DNA from: Lampris incognitus
Lineage: Eukaryota; Chordata; Actinopteri; Lampriformes; Lampridae
Length of the DNA stretch: 64,000 bases
Assembly: GCF_029633865.1 (NCBI RefSeq)
Contig: NC_079224.1
Location: 18,875,126 to 18,939,125 of the forward strand
Direction of reading: 5' to 3'
The notes beneath the pieces are model-generated. The model did not search any database. It saw nothing but the letters and a program-made list of their open reading frames with translations, and was not told where the DNA came from. Within the stretch, counting starts at the first letter, position 1. Every line of letters begins with the position of its first letter. This document shows positions 47,712 to 58,785 of this stretch, one piece after another. Position numbers and translations under genes: made by a program.

Positions 47712-50700
47712 ATGGACCACATGTCCATAATAACCCAAGTTTCCAATCCTAAAGAGGAGGAAATAATATCCTTTAACCAGGAAAAAGGTAAAGAAAAATC
47801 GAAAATGTCAAGTTAACCAATGTTAGCTAGACGGATAACAAACGTTAGCTTGATGGCTATCTACTTTCCCAACGTTAGCTCACGTTTGTTAGCTAATGAC
47901 ACTGGTTGCCTGTGTGAGATGGCCGCAGTAAGGCCTGCTTAAGACATAATCAGTCAGCCCAACTTTGGTGTGCGCAATTAAGTTTATTCTAGATACTGTG
48001 CATTATATACAGTTGGTTTACTGCTAGTAGGCTCCCTTAACCAAAACATAGAGAACCAACGATCTTGAGTTTTGCCCGTTGTCACCCAGCGGTTGTATGT
48101 CATCAACCCGTTATCCGGCGTTGGCGTCCAAATTTGACCGTTGTACAATGTACCTTGCGTGGGCGACTTATTTCGATGAAGTTGTTTGACTGGCTATGTA
48201 CTTAAGGTGTCTCAACTGGGCAGTAGTCAGGTCTCAGAAATAGCCCAAGTAAATTTTATTGAGGATATAGCCAGCATACAGGGAAAGCAAATGTATCCAT
48301 CTGTAGAGGCATGTATGGATTGTTGGTGTGACTTGTGAGCAAATACTCTGAAGAGGTTGCTATTTTTAATGGATGGTTTGAGGAATGCACATCTCAGGAT
48401 AGTGTGTCATATTAGCTATATACAATAAATACATCTGCAAAGTGGAATTTTCTCTGTTGCTGGTGTTGTATCTATCTGACGTTATCTCAAGCTGGCTATG
48501 GTTTCTCATGAAATGCTAGAATAACCCCTTTGCAGACAAGGAAAAACGTATACACTTTTTTCTTTTGAAAGATCAGTTAATAATCTGTAGTTGAATAAGT
48601 TAAAGATTGATGGGACTTCCTGGAGAATGCTTGTCCCCTTTCAGAGTTTTTATAAAACAGAAAATTACTTAATGTGCATTTGATCAGGTTTCTTTTTACA
48701 AACCTTTTCCTTAACTATGTAGCATGATCTGCATTGGAATTTAAACTCCAGTTAAACCTCTCCCACACATCCATGCCCCCTCAATGTCCATTCATACCCT
48801 CTGGCTCTGGCTGGTGTTAGGAGATTTCCAGGTCACCCAAACCCAGGGGATGTGTATCAGTATCACATCTTAAGCTACACTTGATAGACCATTAGTAATG
48901 TGAGAACCAAAGTCCTTTCACCAGAACAATGAATCCTCCTATGGGGGAGCAAGGTATTCCTCTCCAGTACCTGCTATGCATTCTCAGTGACACAAATTTA
49001 CATGGGTGTGATAGTAGATTTTGGCAACAGAAATACATGAGTGTATTCATGAAATATGCCAATGCACTTTTATCTTGTTACAGTAAAAGTGGTATGAATT
49101 GCTTTCAGAGATAGTATCAGCATTGTCCCACGTTTTTAACAAACGGGCGAGATATGTAGCAACACACACTGGTTTGTTATTGCTGCCTGAAGACTAGTTT
49201 AAATGTGCAGTTATTGTATGAGTTAGAGAGTGTTGCATGGTCTGAAATGTGGTTGTGTGTGTTTTTGAACGCTTCTCCCACAGTTCTACCTTTTAAATGA
49301 GTCATGCAAAATTATCTTGGGGCCAAGTTAAAAATTATCATGATTACAACATTTGTATGGCATTGTCTGTTTTCTTGCATGTGTCTCTCACACTTTACTC
49401 ATTCTGCTTTCAGAATGTCCACTGTGAACTCATGGGGTAACTAGTATGAACAGACCTTAGGCCAAGTCTAAGGTTCTAATTGCTCCTTCTGTTCACTATG
49501 ACTGTCAAACTAGATGACTTGACCTCTGTTGCATGCTTGACTGTATTCGTGTGCTTGATTTATAGTGTGAAGGTTGATGACCTTGCAAGTATTTTACTTT
49601 GTACCCATCCCAACAGCTGCTTCTGTGGAATTTAAAGGTAGGCTACCATTGGTTGAACTGACTCCAAATTGTCTGGACAGAAATTGACCACCTTTGCCCT
49701 GTGAGTAGCTCTGCTAGTTGTCTTCCAACATGTGTCTGTCTTTCACACTGTCTAGGCTGCCAGGCAGCAGCCTAAATATAGACACAGCGGCCTGCTGGCC
49801 AGGGCACCATTGACCTCACAGCTGAGGATAATTACTATTAAAGATGAAGGTTGTTATTTTTGCAGACATATAGGGAAAAAGTAAAAAAAAAAAACAGGAA
49901 AAACAACCTTCACTTGCTGTTGATTATGAGCTGGTTAGGGCAGTGGTATTGGGATCATGGTGTGATATTTGGAGGGTTTTTGTGGAGACTCCTCTGGTTG
50001 AGGGGGGATCTCAGCTATTTAAAGTAGCTACTCCACACAGATTTGTAGGTTAGGACCTTCATTTGATCTCTGAGTTGAATGAGCTCCTATTACATCACCC
50101 TTTACCCTTCCGATGATGATTCCTGCACAGTAATTTAGACACAGGAAGCTCTTTGAAAAATGTTTTCTGTACGGCGGCATAAAATTACAACCTTGGTGGT
50201 CACATTGAATTAATATCCCCCTAGAAGTTGAATCAGGCACCTTTTTGGTTGTAATATTAAAGGCATATTCATTTTTCATTTTGCACCATACAGTATGTGC
50301 CCACTTTTTACTTAACTTTACTACTTCTGATAATGAAATTTCAGACATTGAGGCATCTTTTTAAAGTAAGCAAAGTTTGGCGAGGGGATGTCACACAGCA
50401 TATGAACACTTCACAACTCCACTCCCTCATAAGATAGCGCTGCTTGATGCAGAGCTCTGCTGAGAGTGTGTGGGAGTGATGAGGCCTCCCACTATGCTTG
50501 GACCGCCCCTCAGCCAAAGCTGTACAAGACCAGCTTGTGTGAGAGAGGAGGAGAGTATCCTAGATCTTGCACAGGCACACAATTATACAATGTGTCAACA
50601 ACCACAAAACCAACCATGAGCCCTGGACACAGTCTTTTTTGCCAGAGAGAGAGCCAGACTAGGCATTGGAATAATATTTCCCTGGTCAGACCCCTGCTGT

Positions 50701-53700
50701 GGTTGTTGTCACACCTACTCTGTAATTGTGTGTGTGCACGTACATGTGTGTGTGAGAAAGCGAGGGAGAGGGAGAGAAAAAGGGAGTTGATAGCCTCGTG
50801 CTGATTGTAATTGACGACTTGAATCAAGGACCAAGAGGAGTGACTCAGGACATATTGCTCAATCAATAAATGAAACCTTGAAATGTATAATAGGATAATT
50901 GTGGGAAGCTTATTTTAAAATTCTGAGAACAAAAGAAGGCCATACAAGGTTCTACGCTACCTACTTTTTAGTCAGAGCAGGCTGTATTGCAGCCATCCTC
51001 TGACCCAGGTTTTGAACTATGTTTAAGTCCCAGCCCTGACGTGTAGGAGTGCGTATGCCTGAGCAAGGTTCTTTAATGCTGCAATCGATACAGGGACCCG
51101 CTGTAGTCGTGAGTCATTCAAAGCTGACAACTGCCTCTCTGCCCCAGTTTTACAGAAATACACAGCTGAAATGACAAGATGACTGGTTTTAATCAAAGGA
51201 AGTTGCATCGTGCTGTTTTAGCTATTTTAAGACTTAAGCCAGCTTTGTATTTCCAAACAGGATCATCTTTTAAGGTTGCCTACTGACCAAAGAAAGAACC
51301 TTAGAGCAGCAGGCCATAATTTTGATTATTTTCCCTCTGGGGTTATTTTAGAATTCTCAATATATCTGAATCTTGAGGGTTCTTTTCTGTTCTTAATCTC
51401 TGAACAAAAAGCCCTGTATTATATTCACTAATTGCTTTGGAGTATGCCTGGTTTTGCAATGTTGCATGATGTTTGGTACTTTCCAGTGGATTGGGTCAGA
51501 TGGTGGTCTTATGAGGAAACGTTTGGCATCATGAATTTTGTATCCTTCCTGTTTCATTCCCCTCTGTTTTCACTTACAGCATGATGGTATGGCTAGTAAG
51601 AAGTAGGATTTGCCACAACCTTTCTTGTGCCACAAGTGGAAAATGTCTAGTCAGAGCTTTTGGTACGTTTTGGATGCTTAGTAATATTTCCTTGTTGACG
51701 GACCCCTATTGTTGTTAGTGATGGTATCTCTGCCTGTCTTGGGTTTAAGTAGCTTCTGCCACTGATTAGATAAAAATAACAAGCACAGCAGGCCCCAGCA
51801 AGAGAGGCGGTGATTAATTTGCCTGGGAGCTGGTGATAGAGGGAAATTAAGGGAGATTGAGGATAGTTTCATGGAGCCACAACATCTCATTGCTTTTTCA
51901 CAGTGTGTGTATGTGTGTGTGTGTGAGATAGCTTTACAGCATGGACAAGTGTTTTAACAAGCTCTAGGATTAACGTATAGCATCAACATAAGATCAATCA
52001 TAATATTAAAGATGTTCCATAATACGTTATTGTTTTTTTTTTTTTTTTTTGCAGTATCACCCATGAAAGCAGGGCTGGAAGTAAGACTAACACTTACAAT
52101 GGGACTGTTTACATTGTATTGACAGATTGGTACAATGCTGTACTCACTAGGGCTGGGGATTGGCCAGTACATGCCTATATTACTACAATAGTTCCAATTT
52201 GATACATATTGCAATATTTTAAATATTATTAATATTGCATTTCAGTGTTAGCTTTTTTAAGGGTCCTAACCTTCTTATCTACAATAACCCAAAGAAAATG
52301 CAGCTCTACAACATAAGGAATTTATTTTAAGTCCCATTCATTACGAAAATATAAGACATGAGTATGCTCCCCTATGTAAACAATTCATATTCAAATATTC
52401 ACAATGTAGAAATCCTTAAAAAAATCCTCCTAACAACATCTGTCAATTAGTTGTACTTTAACATTGCGACTTGGGAGAAAATGCTGTGATATTGAATTCA
52501 TTAAGGCTAACTGTTGTGATTTTGCACTGAGTCAGTTCCCCCATCCACCCCCGCTCCTAGTGCTTACCAGTTCAGCTTTGTGGCTTGCCTTTTTTTTCTT
52601 TTCTTTTCTTTTTTTTTCCTCAGACCACAATGTTTCTCTGTAACTAATGTCAAAAGGGTATTTGCCCAGGGTTGGAAGTACAGTGTCAAAGTGCCTAAAA
52701 AAGAGGACATAATGAGTTGGTGTTTGCTCTTAGCTGGACTCCAGTTGTGAAGGTCTCCTGGATTTGTGTGCTGAGGGGTGGAGCGAGGGGAGGCACGGTT
52801 GGGTTGCATCTCCTGCTTGCAGGGGAGGGATAGGAATGCAGCCTTGTATAGGCTGTGAGGGGTCTAGGCCTCCCCGCCCCATGTGCATGTCCAGGCTGCT
52901 TCACTCACTCACCTGCCAACTGAAATATGGTAGAAAAAAATGTGAGCAAGCTTTCAAAATGGAGGAGCCTAAACCAATCAAGGGACAGGAGCTATAGCAG
53001 ATGAAAGTGAGTAGGGAGGAGCGTGCAGCTTCCAACTTGTCACTATTAATAAAAGCTCAGTGTCTGATTTAGGCCCCACTCTGTAGTCCTGGAATGAAGG
53101 GGGGTTGCAATCAGGGCAGAATGCTCTGTGAACTGAGGCTATGTATTACTGATGATGTCAGGCTGACAGAATATTTTCTGATCACCAGCTCGAACAACAT
53201 CGACCCTCAACAATGGCCACAGAAAGTGTTCGGCCCCCATAAAGTTTTTCACATCTTGTTTGTGTTTCACCTCCTATTTTTAATGCAATTAGATATGTTT
53301 TCCCTTCACTATGACTATTAACTCAACACATTTGTGAAGCAAAAGATATCTTAATTCAAGAACATGTTTTTCAAAATTGACTCTGATTTCTCATACAAAA
53401 TTATTCAACCCCCAGGGTCAGTATTTTCTAGATAGGCCCTTCGGCAGCAATTATAGCTGTGAGTTATCACAGCTTTGTCTTTATGGGCTTTACATAGTTA
53501 TTAGTAGTAGATTTTGGGGTTTTTTGCCTGATCCTCCATCCAGATTTGTTTTAATTCTGCAAAATTAGATGGGGGAGCCATTGGTGGACAGCAATTTTCA
53601 GGTCATGCTACAGATTTTCAGTGGGATTTAAGTCTGGGGTTTTGTTTGGGCCATTCCAGAATATTATCCTTTCTTTTTAAACCATTCCTTAATGGATTTT

Positions 53701-54868
53701 GTTGTGTACTTTTGGTCATTGTCCTGTAAGGAAATTAATATTTGCCTTAAACACAGATCTTACTGACTAAAACAAGGTCTCCTCAAGGATTTGTCTGTAT
53801 TTGGCTCTATCCGTCATGCCCTTGGTAGCAATGAGCTTCCCAGTCCCTTCTGCTGAGAGGAAACCCCATATAGCATGATGTTGCTATCATCATTCTTGAC
53901 AGTAGGGATGGGCGTTATGTGTATTGAGCTGGGGTTGATTTGCATTAAACATACTGCTTTGCTTTCAGACCAAAGAGTTCAACTTAAACATAATCAGATC
54001 ACAAAGCCTCTACATGGTCTTAGATGTTGCCACATGGCGTCGAGCAAACTGTGCATGGGTTGATGTTGGCCTCTCTGAAGGAGTTTCTCTCTTGCACTCT
54101 CCCAAAGGATGCCAAATCTGGGAAATGCTTAAGAGACTGTTGATCTGTGGATAGTTTCTCCTATTTCAGTCAGTGAGCTCCACAACTCTTGTCGGCTGAT
54201 TTTTGGTCACTTCTCTGACAATTGCTCCTTTTAGCTGTTTGGTAGCTGTTTGGTATGATGGCTTTGTCTAGGTAATGTCTGGGTTAAGTCATTTTTCCCA
54301 TTTTGTTACAGAGGACTTTGTGGTTTTACTGAGAAGGTTCAAAGCTTTGTCAGTCTTTTTATGACCTTTTCCAGCTTGTTCCTGCTTATTTTATCTTGAC
54401 GTTTAACAGGCAGTTCCTTGGTTCTCATGACTGCAGGGCCAAGTTGTTGTGGGACCCCATAAAAGTTAGTGATATTATTGTGCAGTCATGCTATTGAAAA
54501 CCGGCGGATTTAAAATCTTTCAGGTGGGCCTTACCAACATGTTTAGTGTGATCTTGCTCTGATATTGAGTGGGCTTCACCTGGCCCAGTTACAGCTTTAA
54601 ATATGAAGAAAGTGAATTCTCATAAATTAAACAATTTCAGATTTTCATAGTGGTGCAGTTCGGAAGACATCTAATTTGGCCTTGTTTTCTTGCAGTTTTG
54701 CTAAACTTAATTCAAATTAGATTACATTTGTATGGGATTTTTCCACTCCAAAAGAAGTAATTCTCTATAATGTCAAATCAAGGGTGTCTGCGTGGGTTTC
54801 CTCCGGTTTCCTCTCACAGTCCAAAGCCATGTAGGTCAGGTGAATTGGCCATACTAAATTGTCCCTAG

Positions 54869-54951
<83 letters not shown>

Positions 54952-55956
54952 CGAGCCTTGTGACGTCCTGGTGGCCTGTCCAGGGTGTCTCCCCACCTGC
55001 CGCCCAATGACTGCTGGGATAGGCTCAAGCATCCCCGCGACCCTGAGAGCAGAATAAGCAGTTTGGATAATGATGGATGTCATATCAAGGGACAGTGAAG
55101 TTTGATACTTTCTGAAGCCCCTGTATGTAATTCGATTGTATTCCCTTAATTCAGTGTAGCACAAAACGTGTTGTTTGACAAAGAGAATTGCTGAACCCAC
55201 CTTACAAGACTGCCACTCTTTCTGGTTTCCTGTTTACATCGTCAGGGTAGCTGCGACAGTTGTTTGGCTCATGCTGCGTCATGTTAGTTAGCTTGAATTT
55301 AGTCCAAGTTTATCTTTTATAGTGTGAGGGTTATGCTTGTCAAATTAACTTCTCCACTCTGCACTGTTTGTTCTGACAGCATCACAGTCCAACATTAGCC
55401 TAAAGAAGCAGAGGAGTCGCAGTATCTTCAGCACGTTCTTTTGCTGCTTCCGCAACTACAATGTAGAGCCACCGGCCAGCAACACCACCACCAGCTCCCT
55501 GCCGCCACCTGTTGAGGAGAATGGAGCACCTCCCAAGGTGAGTTGTTACTTCACGGGACATAAGAGAAGCCATTGTCGGTCAGTCCACACATGGACAAAC
55601 ACGTGTAATGGTTACTTTTCAAAATACAGCTAAACAAACCATTGCACGTTACCAATTCTGAAATGGCACTTTAAATCTGCTTCCCAACTCGGGAATGTAA
55701 TTTCCAACTATGAAAATTCAGGAGGTTTTCTTTTCTCTCTACATGATTTGAACTGTTTTCTTCTGTTGCAAGTAGTCTTTGTGTGAATAGTGTTTCTCTT
55801 TTTTTTTCTTTTTTTTTTTGTGTTTTTGTCCTCCTTCCTCTCGTCCCCTCACCTTGTCTTGGCGTGCGTGTGTGTGTGCGTGCGTGTGTGCGTGTGCGTG
55901 TGTCTATCTCTCTCATGTTGTAGTGTGACCAGGTCGAGGTCATCCCTGTCCCTAGT
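47712..55956 (+). CDS. ctdspl: CTD small phosphatase-like protein, first three coding exons
   Basis: CTDSPL (SCP3) is a nuclear HAD-type phosphatase that acts on the RNA polymerase II C-terminal domain and on phospho-RB in mammals. Visible exons are 47712-47787, 55380-55537 and 55924-55956, in matching phases. The protein begins [18 protein letters not shown] and continues [20 protein letters not shown]. It then reaches [12 protein letters not shown] and [10 protein letters not shown]. Human CTDSPL has the same N-terminal order ([26 protein letters not shown]). The adjacent cysteines in FFCCFR could be acylated, which is inference. The catalytic DLDETLVH-type exons are absent from the window, so the gene continues past 64000. 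The intron after 55956 exceeds 8 kb and is full of mobile-element relics. Confidence 0.88.
47788..53190 (+). other. ctdspl intron 1, unannotated part
   Basis: No exon or RNA gene recognised. It contains a short GT run near 51906-51925 and T-rich tracts near 52028-52052 and 52588-52620. An open frame at 50348-50028 on minus has no recognisable family. Confidence 0.5.
53210..54760 (-). pseudogene. decayed Tc1/mariner-like transposon relic
   Basis: The + strand carries phrases that match the antisense of fish Tc1-type transposase regions. They include AAAATTATTCAACCCC, GGCAGCAATTATAGCTGTGAG, CAGATTTTCAGTGGGATTTA, TTTGGGCCATTCCAGAATAT, TATTTGGCTCTATCC and GACAGTAGGGATGGGC. They appear in the order expected for one element read on minus. 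No frame is open for long, and inverted termini could not be paired. The class call is from recalled repeat similarity and should be tested by search. Confidence 0.5.
54775..55075 (+). mobile_element. tRNA-derived SINE (family B), copy 3, head missing
   Basis: It begins at GTGTCTGCGTGGGTTTCCTC and continues with CAGTCCAAAGCCATGTAGGTCA, a (GT)n run at 54870-54949, and GGTGGCCTGTCCAGGGTGTC. It ends near GATAATGATGG. Sense to ctdspl. The tRNA-like head is absent, so this copy is 5'-truncated. Confidence 0.8.
54870..54949 (+). repeat. (GT)n microsatellite inside SINE family B copy 3
   Basis: About 40 uninterrupted GT units. Confidence 0.95.
55924..55956 (+). CDS. ctdspl: ctdspl 33-nt exon (11 codons)
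   Basis: This phase-0 exon encodes [11 protein letters not shown] between TTGTAG and GTATGT. Human CTDSPL isoforms of 276 and 265 aa differ by exactly 11 residues at the matching place (DQRQVIPIPS region). This is therefore probably the same cassette exon, and skipping it keeps the frame. A GT/CG-rich run just upstream (55860-55903) occupies the usual branch-point area. Confidence 0.75.
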
Positions 55957-57865
55957 GTATGTATTGCCCTTTTTTTTTTTTCTTTTCCTCTGCATGCAGG
56001 CTGAGTGGGCTGGTGCCGGCACATCCTGTCTGTGTGGGCTCCAGTGCTCCTCAGAGTTCTTTAGCACTGCTACCCTACTGCAGCTCATTTTCAGCCCATG
56101 GCAGCATTGGCTGTATGGAAGGCGTGTAGCACACTTTTGGTTTAAATGGTGCCTCAGTGCCTGACCTGCATGTGATACCTGGTGGTTTGTATGCCTTTGA
56201 ACATAATATGAAATTAACCTTTTAACTAACTGATCAACAGATGCTTCCAAGCTAAAAATGAAAGCAGTTTACCTACCTGCGCTTGCAATTGTCAATGGAA
56301 AATGCTCAAAGTGTAGCACTGTTCAGCATGAGATAGAGCTAGCCATGTTTTGTAATCTTTGAGTCTACATTCTCATTGAAGAGATGGAACTAACCAATCC
56401 AGTTAGTCAATTAAGGAATTAGATGTGAGCTGGTTATCTAGTAACTCCTCAGCCAAAACACCAGTCTAGTAACACATCAGTATCAATATCCTAGACTCCC
56501 CATATCTTTGATATGACTCCCCATAACCTCAAAGTTGTTTTTTTAAAAACCTTTGAGGTTTTAAATACAGCGGTGTTTTTACTACTAAGGATAGGATAAG
56601 TTAGCTCTCAACCAATAACAGCAATCTAATCTCCCAAGTGAGTTAGAAATGTTTTGCCCTTCTAAACCTGTTATTGTTAGATTTGAGCAATTGTCCCTGA
56701 AACGGGGGCTGTTTTTCCACCAGCAGCTAACCTTTGCATGGCTCCTGTCTATGAGAATGTGTGAAAATGGTTCATTTAATCCCCACCGATTAGACAGAAA
56801 TCTGAGGGGATTAAAGGCCCCATAACATTTTTTTGGGTTAGTCTGCAGTAGCTGGAGAAGGTCCTGTACTGTTAACTGTTTACTTTGAAGTTCTACTACA
56901 GAGGCTTGTAGATCCATTAAAAAAATAAAATAACGGCCCCCGTGCAACAGTCATTCATATGCACTGATCTGTTATGGAAGAGTCACCAGTTTTCCCTTAT
57001 TTGGAACGTGTTAGTTGGTAAGACTAAAATTTAGAAGCAGTGCAGACTTGCAAACCAGCCCACACAGTCGATACACACACAGCAATCGTGTTGCTTAACC
57101 ACGTTGTTAGATGAGTTAAACTCCATAATCATGTGTATAAAGATCAGACAGACTAGCTTTGGTTTTGGAGAAAAATAAAAATAAACAAGTGCAGATCTAA
57201 ATTAATATAAGTATAATAAGCCTACATATAAATCATGTATAGATTATTTTGATATTTATTTTGAAATAAATATTTATTTTGATTGACAATTTTTGCTAGT
57301 TCTTAGAATATACTTTGCTCATCAATCAAGAATTAGTGCAGTTTTAAAAACCTTCATTGGGAAGTTTGTTTGGGTTTCTGAACCTGTAAAGTTTGTGATG
57401 TTTTAGGATTCTTTTTGTGGAAGGATGACAAGGCAGCTCCTGGTCATCTGTTCCTCATATTTGTTTTTTTTTTCTGTTTTGCACATGATGCTCAAAATCA
57501 GCTGCCCTTAAATGATCTTTTTGTTTTCTTTATGTTGACTAAAATTTTGCTAGTGTGCATGTTCAATTTACAAACAAGTGACATTCAAAATGTCTTTATG
57601 CATGCTCAATAATCCAGGTAAGAAAACCTCAGAAAGTTGAATCAGTTCATCTGGACCTCTTCGCTCTCATCTGACTGCAGGTATCCCCACCTTTATAAAC
57701 AATTGGTTTCATAGGCAAAATGGGGGGGGCTAAGATTACTTTTGACACCATCTTACAATGCTGTGATTGCAAACATTCCCAAATCCTCTGTAAATAGTAC
57801 ACATGGCCATTGAAACTCTAGTTAATGCTCACAGCAATTTACATATGAAACTGATCATATTACCA
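55957..57865 (+). other. ctdspl intron 3, unannotated part
   Basis: No further ctdspl exon, RNA gene or clear repeat recognised. It is AT-rich from about 57180 to 57330. Confidence 0.45.
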
Positions 57866-57869
57866 CTGT

Positions 57870-58785
57870 TCATGGGCGACATTTGGGTCCCAAAATTGGT
57901 GGGTGGGGGGGCAAAGATTTTTTTAATCTCGTAATTGTATGAAAGTAAAAAGTACAACTAGTGTGCAATAAACAAAACGTGCGGTTTCAATGTCAAATTT
58001 TTATTTTAAATAAGTGACAAAACTTAAACATATTTACATTTTGTTTTGTTTTTTAAACTTTGCTGCAAAATTATGCATATCGAGGTTCGCTTTTAAAAAA
58101 CGTAGGCCTAAACGCCCCTTTGCACAACAAGATTAGGAACGTTGCAGAACATTGCCAATGTTTCAGACAGAAATAGAAATGATAAGAGCAGACATGTCTT
58201 TGTGTTCCACACATAACTCCTTATACACCCTAGTTCTAAGTTAAAGTTTAGAACCTAAAAACATTTTGAATGGCCCCCTGCCATCTATTTCTTCGATTGT
58301 GATACAATATAAAGCAAGCAATGTAGCCAATCATGTTGAGGCAGTGCATACAACGTAGTACATGTGTTGCGCTGGAGAGCAGGTGGTACAGATGTTGCCA
58401 GCGCCATCTTGCGATTTAGACAAGTAAATGTTCACTATTCTCTGCTGGATAAGTTGCTCCTGCATCAGTCCAGTTCCTGAGTCACTATTCCTGTGCACGT
58501 CATTTCGGAGCTCCGCAATGTCATTCACAATTGCCTCAAAATTATCTAGAATCCCTTTGAGTGCTTCGGCATGGCAGCTCCATCTGGTGTCGCTGAGAAA
58601 TTTCAACATTTTAGCTTGGCCAAAAATTCCGTCCCGCTGCATGGACTCAAAAACGGCATGACGTTTAGCTGACCCTTCGATAGAGGTGTGGAGCGAAGAC
58701 ACATTTGTCAACATGTGTCTGACTGCCGGAACACTGACACACATCAACAACGCAGATTTAGAATATGCGCATGACAGTGAATGTC
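57870..58785 (-). pseudogene. hAT transposon fragment (ZMYM1-like transposase, 5'-truncated)
   Basis: Minus-strand translation of 58785-58331 gives SAKRHAVFESMQ, LKFLSDTRWSCHAEALKG and LDNFEAIVNDIAEL. These are typical of the middle of hAT transposases annotated as zinc finger MYM-type 1-like. The left edge CATGGGCGACATTTGGGTCC (57871 on) looks like a hAT terminus. The dimerisation end of the protein is disrupted. At about 58785 the open frame runs without break into L1-derived sequence. Confidence 0.6.

Noticed and set aside
50028-50348. 106-codon minus-strand frame in ctdspl intron 1
   Set aside because: No domain or family recognised, no splice partners, and sequence composition like the rest of the intron.
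57600-57625. AATAATCCAGGTAAG resembling part of miR-26, which is hosted by CTDSPL in mammals
   Set aside because: The match to the mature sequence is partial, the seed region differs and no clear hairpin partner is visible nearby. The real mir-26 is probably in a later intron outside the window.
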